Shown: positions 1 through 8,304 of the stretch, one piece after another
How positions within the stretch are numbered: position 1 is the first letter of the stretch
Layout: every line of letters starts with the position of its first letter
Assembly (NCBI GenBank): GCA_046350055.1
Contig: JAXMBC010000001.1
Coordinates: 5,332,001-5,396,000, forward strand
Direction: 5' to 3'
DNA: 64,000 bases
Origin: JAEUIE01 sp046350055
GTDB lineage: Bacteria > Planctomycetota > Planctomycetia > Gemmatales > HRBIN36
Notes under the pieces: model-generated
The model's database searches: none
Seen by the model: the letters and a program-made list of their open reading frames with translations, nothing else
What the model was told of the DNA's origin: nothing
Program-made: the position numbers and the translations under genes

Positions 1-185
1 TCACGAATTCTGGCGTACTCCTGGTCTACCTCATGTGGAGACCGACCAGACTCATTAACAGTGATATCAAAACAGTAAAAATCCCTCTTGTGCTCCATTG
101 TTGCTTTGAAGCAAGCCACGATAAGCAAGAAAACCAATACCCAAATCGGAATGACTCGACTGAAAGCATGCTGCATGATTGACAT
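1..185 (-). CDS. Small membrane-anchored protein, cut by the left edge
   Basis: The frame is open from the ATG at 185 to the left edge, so about 61 codons are visible and the C-terminus is missing. A second in-frame ATG at 176 is an equally possible start; neither has a clear Shine-Dalgarno. After a short basic start the protein has one hydrophobic helix (IPIWVLVFLLIVACF), then a polar stretch rich in charged residues. That is a signal anchor or single-pass membrane topology with the bulk outside the cytoplasm. I do not recognise the family. An overlapping 68-residue frame at 26-232 is Cys/Ser-rich and looks like a shadow. Confidence 0.5.
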   Translation of the reverse strand, partial: MSIMQHAFSRVIPIWVLVFLLIVACFKATMEHKRDFYCFDITVNESGRSPHEVDQEYARIR

Positions 186-267
186 ATCGTAGTATGGCAG
201 CAATTGAACTGCCATGCAAATGAGATGCTCATCCTGTCATGTCGTCATGTACCCAGGGCAGTTTTGA

Positions 268-1227
268 TCAAGTTGCCTGGGCAGGGATGGGCTGATTCTC
301 CAGGTGGTACCACCAGTTGTCGCCTTGCTTGGTAACGCAGATATTGGCAAGCCTGGCTGCTGATCGGATCAATCGATCGGAGTAGCCAGCGTCTTTCAGA
401 CTTTGTTTGACCTGACAGGCCCGCTGTGGTTCGTGGATCATCGCCCGCAGGGTTTGTACGAGTTGATCCAGCTTCACTCTGCCGGAAGGTTTGACGCTGT
501 TGGCGCTCACGATCCGCTGGTCTTCCTGCAGTTGCTTCCAGGTGACCTTGCCCTCGTCGCTGATATCGAGCAGGAACTGAGTGCCGGTGGGACCGAACTG
601 GTTCTTGATGATGGTAAGCAGGCGGCATCGGATTGCATGAGGATGCCAACTGAGCTGCAAGGCAAAGCGGTTGAAGGGATTCGTAAGGGCAAAGAGTGGA
701 TGCGTCTTCTTCGGGTGATGCAGGAACAGGATCGCCAGGCGGTGATGGCTGGCGATGCGTTCCAGGTTCCTGAGGAAGTTCATCTGGATGAAGGAGTCCA
801 TCGTCAGGAATGCGGGACAGAGATGATCAAGATGATCAATAATCACCAGGCGGGTACCACAGCCGGCGATGTCATAGAGGAGATGGCCGAAGTCTTCCGG
901 GGCCTGGTTGCCGTACTGTTGCACCAACGCGTCATCAACGAGATGGAGCTGCTGCTGGGCAGTCGCCGCACCAGCCTGGCGGAGGTAATGAGCATGAAGC
1001 CGGGCGGAATCGGGATGCGTCAGCCATAGGACATACTGATCGTTACCCTCGGGATCGAGCACAGCCATCTTCTGATGGACAGCGGCGGCAAGGCTGGCGG
1101 CAAAGAGAGATTTACCCACACCGGAAGCCCCCTGCAGAAAGGCCAGCCCGCCTTCGGGCAGAAGCCCCGGCAGGAGCCAGGCATTGACAGATGCGGGAAT
1201 GGTTGCGAGATGCTGCTCGTTGAACAT
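268..1227 (-). CDS. P-loop ATPase, RepA/AAA_25-like
   Basis: This is a 319-residue soluble ATPase. Walker A is GASGVGKS (residues 33-40) and Walker B is LVIIDHLD (127-134), followed by a sensor-like stretch LAILFLHHPKK. The layout matches RecA-fold RepA/AAA_25 ATPases, which in plasmids and islands act as replicative helicases or DNA-remodelling enzymes. The C-terminal ~80 residues look like a winged-helix module (ACQVKQSLKDAGYSDRLIR). I chose the ATG at 1227 because GGAGAAAAGGC precedes it; a longer in-frame start at 1272 lacks such a site. The gene stands alone between the truncated gene on its left and a divergent peptidase gene. Its true substrate is unknown; it could be a remnant of a mobile replication module. 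Confidence 0.8.
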   Translation of the reverse strand: MFNEQHLATIPASVNAWLLPGLLPEGGLAFLQGASGVGKSLFAASLAAAVHQKMAVLDPEGNDQYVLWLTHPDSARLHAHYLRQAGAATAQQQLHLVDDALVQQYGNQAPEDFGHLLYDIAGCGTRLVIIDHLDHLCPAFLTMDSFIQMNFLRNLERIASHHRLAILFLHHPKKTHPLFALTNPFNRFALQLSWHPHAIRCRLLTIIKNQFGPTGTQFLLDISDEGKVTWKQLQEDQRIVSANSVKPSGRVKLDQLVQTLRAMIHEPQRACQVKQSLKDAGYSDRLIRSAARLANICVTKQGDNWWYHLENQPIPAQAT

Positions 1228-1571
1228 GCCTTTTCTCCATAACGGATGTACATCATGACTTGTACATATCATTCATAGCAGACAGTTATGGAGTGCAATA
1301 GTGTACAGACACCATTTTCCAGGATTTTAACCGTACCGCAGGGCTTCGATCCGAATGAGCCTGAAAGCAATCCAGACGGGATAGATGACGCAGTCCCATG
1401 TGCCCTTGCCAGGAATCGGATACCACCCGAGCTGGGAGACGACAGAATGCCTGCAATCGCCTGCCTTTGGGTAAGCTGGGCGATCTTCGTAAGCTCTGCA
1501 GAGACTGTTTCCATTGACAACTTCCACTGCAGCGACTATCTGCCTGTTTTCGCTCACGTCGCGAGAGGCCC
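1228..1571. promoter_or_regulatory. Divergent intergenic region with three TGTACA sites
   Basis: This 344-bp spacer separates the ATPase gene (leftward) from the peptidase-barrel gene (rightward). I see no convincing coding sequence: frames crossing it have low-quality composition. The palindrome TGTACA occurs at 1247-1252, 1261-1266 and 1302-1307, just upstream of the ATPase start. The first two are 14 bp apart centre to centre. This could be an operator array; the regulator is unknown. Confidence 0.3.
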
Positions 1572-4500
1572 ATGCATTGGGGGTTCTGGGGGATCGTGTC
1601 TTCGGTCGCATCGCCATACTGCTGGCTGATGGCGATCGCGTTTCTCCTGCCGATGACGGCACAGGCCTCGGAAGTCCCAGACTGGCTGCCTCAGTATCAG
1701 CTAGACCTGAAACTCGATATCAACCAGCGTCGCCTCTGGGGTGTGGAAAAGGTCACCTTCTACAATCGCCATGATCGGCCTGCGAGCGAACTCGTCTTCA
1801 ATGCTTATTCCCGGTACAAGATTCCCGAAGAAGAGAGCGTCAAGCTCGCCAAGACACTGGAACTCCTGCGATCCAATCCCAGTGACGGCATCGACTGGGT
1901 GGGTGAACGGCTGAACGTGCAGTCGGTGAGCACGGTGGACAGCCGGGGCGTTCTGCGACCTATCCCGTTCGTCTGGCGAAAAGATCTGCACACCGCGTTT
2001 GAAGTTGCGCTCGCCACTCCTCTCAAGAAAGGGGAGAGCATCACGGTTGAGATTCACTTCACGCTCGACTTTCCTGAAAAGGAAGGGCGATGGGGGCACC
2101 GGGATGGGATCACCTTCTTAACGCATGCCCTGCCCGCCCTGGCCTACTACGACGACAAGGGCTGGCAGCCTACGCCCTTTGTCGCCTGGCATCAGCCGTT
2201 CTTTCAGGAAGCAGGCATCTACAACGTGAAGCTCACGCTGCCTGTCGATCAGAAGGTAGCCTGCACGGGAACCATCCTGAACGAAAGCCCGCTGGGTGAT
2301 GGCACCAAGCTGGTGTCTATTGCCAGTTGCTGTGCTCGAGAGTTTTCGATGTGCTGCTCGAATCGGTACCAGGAATGGACGCGACAGGTGGAAGGGACTC
2401 GAGTACGCGTGCTCGCCCTGCCAGAGCACTCTGCCATGGCGGAGCGGAGCCTGGATGTCGCCTGCCAGGCTATCCCGCTGTACAACCGCTGGTTTGGCCC
2501 CTACCCTTTTGGCGACTTCTGCATCGCGGAAAGTCACTTTGCCTGGAATGGCAACGAATGCTCCGGGCTGGTGATGATCGATAGCCGGGTAATGAAACTT
2601 TCGCCGGTGCTGGAACGATACATCGATCACCTCGTCAGCCACGAGACACTGCACCAGTGGTGGTACAACATCGTCGGCACCAACGGGTACAGGGAAACCT
2701 TCATGGATGAAGGGGTGGCCTGCTACTACACCGCCAAGGTGATGCAGAAGCGGTTTGGTCGCAATTCGAAGCTGCTGCAGTATCCCTTCGGGCAGAATGT
2801 ACTGCCGAACGTCAAGCACGAAGACTACCGCTACTACGGCATGTATGGCACCCTGGCCCGCAAGGAAGAAACGGTCAGCGTGCAGGAGATGGAGAAGTTC
2901 GGGAATGTCGTCACGCTCTTCAGCATGACCTATGACCGCGGTGCCAAGATCTTCAACATGATTGAAGAACGCATTGGTGAAGAGGCCCTCTTCGACTTCA
3001 TGCGGTTGCTGTATGCCAAGTATCAGTTCCGCATTCTCTTCATTGCTGACTTCCAGCGTGAACTGGAAACCTACACTGGCCGCAGCTGGAAGGACTTCTT
3101 CGACCGCTGGTTTTACCAGATCGGTGGCAGCGACTGGAAAATGAACACAGTGAGCATCGAGCGTACTGAGAAGGGCACGGTGCGGGCAACCATCTCAATT
3201 AAACAACTGGCAGAGTTCACGGAGCCGACGTACCTGGGCTTCAAGTTCAAGGGGGATACCGGCTACAGCCTGCGGATACCTGTGCGTCCGGGAGAAGCAA
3301 TCCCGGGGCAACTGCCTGGTTCGCTAACTCATCGAAGGGCTGCGCCGCAGAATAGCCCCCTCACCCCTACCCCACTTCCCGGTGGGGAGAGGGGAACCGT
3401 GATAGCGTCGAATCAGGGACCAGCGACATTGCAACAGGGGGCAGCGGGCGCCACGGCTTCAGCAGCTTCCCCTATTCAGCAAACCTCTTTTGCCACCTGG
3501 AATTCCACCTCGTCGATGGAACTGGAGCAACTGGCGAAGATGACTGGTGCTGTGCCACAGGAATACATCACCGATGCGGATGGCAAGGGAATGACCATTG
3601 TCATCGAACTGCCGAGCGAACCGACGCAGATCAGCATTGATCCGGACCAGGTGCAGCTCGACAAGAATCCTGCCAACAATCACTGGAAGTTTGAACCGGA
3701 TGTTCGATTCACACCGTTGCTCACACCGCTGGATACCACCGACATCACCACGTCGTACGACAAGTGGAACATGATGGCGGGTCCCTGGCTGGGCATCAAT
3801 CGACCCCAGTTTGGACAGCGGGCCTATGCAGGTGTTCGTGCTGATTTATATCGCCTGCAGACATTCCAGGGTGGCGGCTACACTGCCTGGGATGCTTACG
3901 ATCGCGACTTGAAGGTCGGGGCCGACGCGGTGCTGCTGCATTGGCCGTGGACCAATACCGAGTTCGGCGCACAGTATGATCACAGCCTGTCGCAGGACTG
4001 GGCTAATCTGCAGCGTGACCGGGCCCGCATTTATGGCCGCTACATCATTCATGAAACGCCCAGCCTGTACCTCAATCCGGTGGAATATCTGGAAGGATAC
4101 GCCCGCATGGAGAATGTGGCGGCGGGCAGCGGGGAAGGCCGGTACGTTCCGCCTGGCGTGGAGAGTTACAACAGCCAGGCTGGCATCGGCGTTCGCTGGT
4201 ATCGCAACTATCTGACCCCCTACTGGGATCCGGAAGGTGGCTACCGCCTGGATGTGAATCTGGAACATGGTCTGCCCATCGTAGGCACCTACGACTGGTA
4301 CGAACGCATGCAGGCTGAGTTTGTCTATGTGAAATCGATGGGCGATGGCATGGGCTACCTATCGAGCAGCAAATGGGCTTTCCGACTCTGGGGTGCGAAA
4401 GGCTGGCCCGACAACGGCTACCATTTCCAGCTGGGTGGTCCGGATAAGCTCCGCGGCCTGGCCCGGAATGATCGCGAAGGCGATACAGCCTGGGTGGCCA

Positions 4501-4784
4501 GCATGGAATGGCGACTGCCTCTCTGGAAAAGTGCAGATGTGGACTTCCTCTATCGTGTGGGAGAGCTCCAGAATCTCTACCTGACTGTGTTCTACGATGC
4601 AGGCGAGATCTATCTGAATGGACAAACCAATGGCGGCGTAGCCCATTCAGTGGGTGCCGGGCTGCGGCTGGACCTTTCCTGGCTGGGTTTCATCGAACGT
4701 ACCACGGTACGAGTGGATATCGCCAAGGCGGTGAACCAGAACGAACCGACACAGTTCTGGTTCGGGCTGCAGCATGCGTTCTAG
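1572..4784 (+). CDS. M1-family metallopeptidase fused to an Omp85-like outer-membrane beta-barrel
   Basis: This 1,070-residue exported protein starts with a signal peptide (hydrophobic core about residues 18-30, ending QASEVP). The N-terminal half has the M1 gluzincin zinc site: HETLH at 357-361 and a glutamate at 380 in DEG, which is exactly HExxH-x18-E. The usual GxMEN exopeptidase motif is degenerate (NGNECSG), so aminopeptidase activity is uncertain. Residues from about 740 to the end resemble the C-terminal barrel of the Omp85/surface-antigen family: alternating aromatic strands, an LRG motif at 960-962 after GGPD, and a terminal phenylalanine (WFGLQHAF). A low-complexity linker at about 585-640 carries a translated interspersed repeat. 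The start ATG follows GAGAGG. The peptidase would be displayed at, or anchored in, the outer membrane. Confidence 0.85.
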   Translation: MHWGFWGIVSSVASPYCWLMAIAFLLPMTAQASEVPDWLPQYQLDLKLDINQRRLWGVEKVTFYNRHDRPASELVFNAYSRYKIPEEESVKLAKTLELLRSNPSDGIDWVGERLNVQSVSTVDSRGVLRPIPFVWRKDLHTAFEVALATPLKKGESITVEIHFTLDFPEKEGRWGHRDGITFLTHALPALAYYDDKGWQPTPFVAWHQPFFQEAGIYNVKLTLPVDQKVACTGTILNESPLGDGTKLVSIASCCAREFSMCCSNRYQEWTRQVEGTRVRVLALPEHSAMAERSLDVACQAIPLYNRWFGPYPFGDFCIAESHFAWNGNECSGLVMIDSRVMKLSPVLERYIDHLVSHETLHQWWYNIVGTNGYRETFMDEGVACYYTAKVMQKRFGRNSKLLQYPFGQNVLPNVKHEDYRYYGMYGTLARKEETVSVQEMEKFGNVVTLFSMTYDRGAKIFNMIEERIGEEALFDFMRLLYAKYQFRILFIADFQRELETYTGRSWKDFFDRWFYQIGGSDWKMNTVSIERTEKGTVRATISIKQLAEFTEPTYLGFKFKGDTGYSLRIPVRPGEAIPGQLPGSLTHRRAAPQNSPLTPTPLPGGERGTVIASNQGPATLQQGAAGATASAASPIQQTSFATWNSTSSMELEQLAKMTGAVPQEYITDADGKGMTIVIELPSEPTQISIDPDQVQLDKNPANNHWKFEPDVRFTPLLTPLDTTDITTSYDKWNMMAGPWLGINRPQFGQRAYAGVRADLYRLQTFQGGGYTAWDAYDRDLKVGADAVLLHWPWTNTEFGAQYDHSLSQDWANLQRDRARIYGRYIIHETPSLYLNPVEYLEGYARMENVAAGSGEGRYVPPGVESYNSQAGIGVRWYRNYLTPYWDPEGGYRLDVNLEHGLPIVGTYDWYERMQAEFVYVKSMGDGMGYLSSSKWAFRLWGAKGWPDNGYHFQLGGPDKLRGLARNDREGDTAWVASMEWRLPLWKSADVDFLYRVGELQNLYLTVFYDAGEIYLNGQTNGGVAHSVGAGLRLDLSWLGFIERTTVRVDIAKAVNQNEPTQFWFGLQHAF
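3354..3395 (+). repeat. Interspersed repeat read in frame inside the peptidase-barrel gene
   Basis: The DNA encodes SPLTPTPLPGGERG at residues 595-608 of the surrounding protein. The same peptide is the familiar translation of a short GC-rich inverted repeat (CCCCACTTCCCGGTGGGG core) scattered between genes in many bacteria. Here it sits between the catalytic and barrel halves, keeping the frame open. A degenerate relative occurs at about 61,469-61,495. Confidence 0.6.
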
Positions 4785-4791
4785 TTTTGAT

Positions 4792-4806
4792 GATCCCGAA
4801 GGGATC
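4792..4806. terminator. Short hairpin between convergent genes
   Basis: GATCCC-GAA-GGGATC lies in the 48-bp gap between the convergent peptidase-barrel gene and the minus-strand barrel-like gene. No strong T-tract follows on either strand, so a terminator role is only suggested by its position. Confidence 0.25.
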
Positions 4807-4832
4807 GCAGCAGTGACCCTTCCAAGGTCAGT

Positions 4833-5669
4833 CTAATACCACAACCGCAGGCCGATCATTGGTCCGTGTAATTCCGTGCCGCCGATCTGCAGATAGTCGT
4901 AGCCTGCATATATTTCAGCGTGCTTCCAGTTGAACCCCATTCTCGAAGTGCAACGGATGACACCGGTGTTGCCCAGGGTACCCGCTTCGAATTGCATGCC
5001 CAGAGTCAGCGGTTCATGTGGAAACCATTCGAAACCATAGACGAAGTTGAAGCCATAATCGGTCTGGGTGTGATCGTGCATCCAGCGGAACCCCAGCCCG
5101 GTACGCCATTGCCAGTGTTGCGACTGGGCGAAGCGGAAGAGCACGTTAACATCGCCGATGGTGAGCTGATCGGGAGGCAAGTTGTCCCGCTTTTCTTCGT
5201 AGAAGTTGACTGATCCGCCGATGCCGAGGCGAAGCATGGTATCAGCAAGGAATTGAATGCCGACGCGGTTGAGACCCATAAAGTCATTGCCGTTCTCCAC
5301 GGAGACACGGTAGCTCATGAGCCTGTTCCAGGTATCGGGTGTCTCGCCCTCCCACTTACGGTCATGCTCCCGCTGCATGACTCCGTTCCATTTCTCGGCG
5401 TAGGGATAGCTCAGAAATGCGCCTTTGTCCGTGAAATCATCACCCAGGAAGTAGTGGGGCCAGGAATAGGGAATGGCAAAGACATGAAAGAACAGATTAG
5501 CCTCGTCACCGCTCATGGAGAACGAGTCATCATTCGAACACTTCTCTTTTTTCTCTGTTGATTCAGACTTGGGGCTCCGGACGTCCTGTCTCGCTTGCGA
5601 CAGTAAGCCATCCTGTCCCTGGACAGGTGAGATTACGGCGAACAATAATAATGCCAGCACCCGTTTCAT
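4833..5669 (-). CDS. Exported beta-barrel-like protein of unknown function
   Basis: This is a 278-residue protein with a clean signal peptide (MKRVLALLLFAVISPVQG, cleavage near GQDG). A charged Ser/Lys/Glu segment at 30-50 is followed by aromatic, alternating polar/non-polar strands and an aromatic C-terminus (GLRLWY). That pattern fits a small outer-membrane barrel. Phrases such as GFNFVYGFEWFPHEP look like strand-turn-strand units. It faces the peptidase-barrel gene convergently. I do not recognise a named family, and no catalytic motif is visible. Confidence 0.7.
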   Translation of the reverse strand: MKRVLALLLFAVISPVQGQDGLLSQARQDVRSPKSESTEKKEKCSNDDSFSMSGDEANLFFHVFAIPYSWPHYFLGDDFTDKGAFLSYPYAEKWNGVMQREHDRKWEGETPDTWNRLMSYRVSVENGNDFMGLNRVGIQFLADTMLRLGIGGSVNFYEEKRDNLPPDQLTIGDVNVLFRFAQSQHWQWRTGLGFRWMHDHTQTDYGFNFVYGFEWFPHEPLTLGMQFEAGTLGNTGVIRCTSRMGFNWKHAEIYAGYDYLQIGGTELHGPMIGLRLWY

Positions 5670-5720
5670 GGACGCTGGCTATAGCTTTCACACTATTTCG
5701 TGTCAATTCAGCTTGTTCAC

Positions 5721-6383
5721 TTACTCGTTCTCGACCAATTGCTCGCAGACTTCCCGACGTGATGCACGTCGGCGATAGATAACATAACTCAGGCCCAGCA
5801 GCGCACCGCCCACCAGTGCTACCGATGCAGGCTCAGGCACCGCAACTGCTGTCAGGTTCAGGTTATCCATGAACAACCTGACCTGCACATTGGAGCCATT
5901 GAAAGCGGAGATATCAAGCGTCGTGATTGGACTGGGAAAGGTGATCGAGGGACTTCCTACCTGGAAATTGTTGGGCAACTGAGTGACGGTCGTAAAGTCC
6001 TGCTGGCCTGTACCCCAGTTGAGGTTAATGCGACCGTTGGCCTGGTTGGCAAGCGAACTCGTCGCTGCGCCAAACGAAAGGAACGACACGGGTCTGCTGA
6101 AAGTCAGTGTCAAACTGTCGGCGGCACCAGTGTCGATCAAACTCAGTCCTGAAAGCGGGGCAGTAAGAAACGAAGAAATGTTGAAGCCGTTGCTGGTCGT
6201 GCTGCTGGTGAAAGAGGTCGTGAAATCCACACCACCGACGTTGGGGACGCGGGTTAGTATGGGGAGCGTCTCATTGTTTGTAAAAACGGGTGCTTCAAAG
6301 GTGTAGGAGTAGCTTTGGGCAGTGCAGACGTTCATCCACAGCATGAAACAGCAACACGACACTATCAGTCGCAGGGGAAACAT
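5721..6383 (-). CDS. PEP-CTERM sorted surface protein
   Basis: This 220-residue protein has an N-terminal signal peptide (core about residues 4-21) and the tripartite C-terminal sorting signal of PEP-CTERM proteins: VPEP, a hydrophobic helix, then the basic end YRRRASRR. The body is Ser/Thr/Asn-rich with beta-sandwich character and few charges, typical of exopolysaccharide-associated surface proteins. In other bacteria such signals are processed by exosortase; no exosortase gene is in this window. The ATG at 6383 was chosen because GGAG lies 8 nt upstream; the longer frame to 6467 adds a non-signal segment. Confidence 0.8.
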   Translation of the reverse strand: MFPLRLIVSCCCFMLWMNVCTAQSYSYTFEAPVFTNNETLPILTRVPNVGGVDFTTSFTSSTTSNGFNISSFLTAPLSGLSLIDTGAADSLTLTFSRPVSFLSFGAATSSLANQANGRINLNWGTGQQDFTTVTQLPNNFQVGSPSITFPSPITTLDISAFNGSNVQVRLFMDNLNLTAVAVPEPASVALVGGALLGLSYVIYRRRASRREVCEQLVENE

Positions 6384-6473
6384 TCTGTAATCTCCAGGGC
6401 ATCGAAGTAAATTAATCAACTCATTTTGCATTTCAACAGGGCCATGCCACTTATTCGTAAACTTCACAGAGCT

Positions 6474-7163
6474 TTAGCCCGCAGCTTTCTCCCACCTTGT
6501 TTCTGCTACGCCATGCTCCAGTTGGAGTAAGCTCATCAGTTTCTCGACCAGATCGTGACAATCTTCACGGGCCATGAACTGAGCTATGATCTGGACGCGA
6601 CCCTGCCTGGAATCCTGTTGTTCGATGGATTGCAAGAGTAACTTGTCGTGGGTCTGAAAGTACTCCACGATCAGCTTGCGGACCTCGGCACTTTGCTTCG
6701 TGGTGCAACCAACGAGGAACTGGTAGCGTGAATCCATCTTTTTCGCTTTGAGTGTCAGACGGTCCACCCAGTTGCTGACGGGATGGAGTACAACATTGAG
6801 AAACAGGACACAGGCCGTGCTGATGACGGCAAAGGCGAGATAGCCACAGCCGGCCAGGGTGCCGATGGCACCGGTACACCAGATGGTGGCAGCAGTGGTG
6901 AGTCCTTTGACATTCATGCCATCGCGCAGGATGACGCCGCCACCCAGGAAGCCGATGCCTGTGACAATCTGCCCAGCGACCCGGGTCGGGCTGCTTTCCT
7001 GCTCAAACAGAATGGCCAGGCTGGCGAAGAGACTGGCACCCAGGGAGATGAGTGCGTTGGTCCGCAAGCCAGCCGGGTGTTGCCGCCATTGCCGTTCCAG
7101 GCCGATGACGAGCCCGCAGAGAAAGGCGACGGCAACATGGGAGAGAAAGGTCGAGGCATTCAT
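6474..7163 (-). CDS. MgtC/SapB family membrane protein
   Basis: This 229-residue protein has four to five hydrophobic helices over residues 1-130 and a soluble ACT-like C-terminal domain (about 145-229). The conserved MgtC motifs are visible: GLVIGLERQWR, a helix with RTNALISLGAS, and TGIGFLGGG. MgtC proteins modulate Mg2+ limitation responses and, in pathogens, F-ATPase activity; the role in environmental bacteria is unsettled. It starts 3 nt after the rlmN stop codon, so the two are almost certainly cotranscribed. Confidence 0.88.
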   Translation of the reverse strand: MNASTFLSHVAVAFLCGLVIGLERQWRQHPAGLRTNALISLGASLFASLAILFEQESSPTRVAGQIVTGIGFLGGGVILRDGMNVKGLTTAATIWCTGAIGTLAGCGYLAFAVISTACVLFLNVVLHPVSNWVDRLTLKAKKMDSRYQFLVGCTTKQSAEVRKLIVEYFQTHDKLLLQSIEQQDSRQGRVQIIAQFMAREDCHDLVEKLMSLLQLEHGVAETRWEKAAG

Positions 7164-7166
7164 CGG

Positions 7167-8246
7167 TTAACTGTTCTGTTCGAGTTGTGCCTGCCGGCGG
7201 AGTTGGCCGCACGCAGCATTGATCTCACTGCCTTTGCGCTTGCGAACATGGACAAAGAGACCGTTTTCCTGCAGGATTTCGACAAAACGATTGAGACGTT
7301 CATCGGTAGGTCGACGGTAGGGCAGCCCTTCCACTTCGTTGAATGGAATCAGATTGATGTGGGCCCCCCTGCCCTTAAGCAGCGTGGCTAACTGGTCTGC
7401 TTCCAGCGGACGATCGTTGATATCGCGGAGTACGACATACTCAAAAGTCACCTGCCTGCCGGTGCGTTTGAAGTAATCGTCGGCAGCATCCAGGATGGGC
7501 TGCAACCCGGTTTTATCATTGGTGGGTACGATCCTGGTACGCAAGGCTTCGGTGGGTGCATGTAGAGAAACAGCCAGGCTGTATTGCTTGCCGGTTTCCG
7601 CGAGGCGGCGGATCTTGACCGGGATGCCCACGGTGGAGATGGTGACATGACGAGCACCGATGCCCAGACCATCTTTGGCGGTGGCGTCTTCCAGGGCGGC
7701 CAGCAGATTATCGAGGTTGGCGAGTGGTTCCCCCATGCCCATGACGACGATGTGGCTGAGACGCTCTTCCGCAGGCAGAAGATTTCGCAGTAGCACCAGT
7801 TGTTCGAGGATTTCGCCGGGGGCCAGGTTGCGGGTAACGCCGTTCAGCCCCGAGGCACAAAAGACACAGCCCATCCCACAGCCCACCTGGGTGCTGATAC
7901 AGGCAGTGCGGCGGGCGTGATCGGGGATCATCACGCATTCGATGTCTTCACCGTCCCACATCTTGAGGAGCAGCTTGCGAGTGCCATCAGCAGCCACCAG
8001 CGACTTGGCGACCGTCGCGGCGAGTGGGGTGAAGTGCTCGGCAAGCTGGGTTCGCAGGGACTTGGGCAGGTCGGACATCTCGTCAAAGCTAGTTGCTCGT
8101 TTGAAGAGGACCCAGCGGCGGATGGCTTTGGCATACCAGGGCTGGAAGCCACGCTCTTTCAGCCAGGCAGCGAGTTCCGTGCTGGAGAGCTGGAGGAGCG
8201 GCTGGAGGGCCGGGGCGGCTTCAATCTGGTCGAGCGGAGTTTTCAT
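7167..8246 (-). CDS. rlmN: 23S rRNA (adenine2503-C2)-methyltransferase / tRNA m2A37 methyltransferase RlmN
   Basis: This is a radical-SAM enzyme of 359 residues. The cluster motif CGMGCVFC (Cys 123, 127 and 130) is followed by the family stretch GLNGVTRNL, GMGEPLAN and STVGI. The C-terminal catalytic cysteine is in NAACGQL. RlmN methylates A2503 of 23S rRNA and A37 of some tRNAs, using a methyl-cysteine intermediate. I set the start at 8246 because the longer frame to 8333 would run into the divergent mnmA gene. It heads an rlmN-mgtC unit and shares a 58-bp divergent promoter region with another RNA-modification gene. Confidence 0.95.
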   Translation of the reverse strand: MKTPLDQIEAAPALQPLLQLSSTELAAWLKERGFQPWYAKAIRRWVLFKRATSFDEMSDLPKSLRTQLAEHFTPLAATVAKSLVAADGTRKLLLKMWDGEDIECVMIPDHARRTACISTQVGCGMGCVFCASGLNGVTRNLAPGEILEQLVLLRNLLPAEERLSHIVVMGMGEPLANLDNLLAALEDATAKDGLGIGARHVTISTVGIPVKIRRLAETGKQYSLAVSLHAPTEALRTRIVPTNDKTGLQPILDAADDYFKRTGRQVTFEYVVLRDINDRPLEADQLATLLKGRGAHINLIPFNEVEGLPYRRPTDERLNRFVEILQENGLFVHVRKRKGSEINAACGQLRRQAQLEQNS

Positions 8247-8304
8247 GGGAGATATTGTAACGAAGTGAGGGCACTTTGATGGTGGGTGATCGTAGGATAG
8301 AGGC

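Noticed and set aside
26..232. 68-codon minus frame at the left edge
   Set aside because: Cys/Ser-rich with no ribosome site; the neighbouring frame from 185 has a typical membrane-anchor start.
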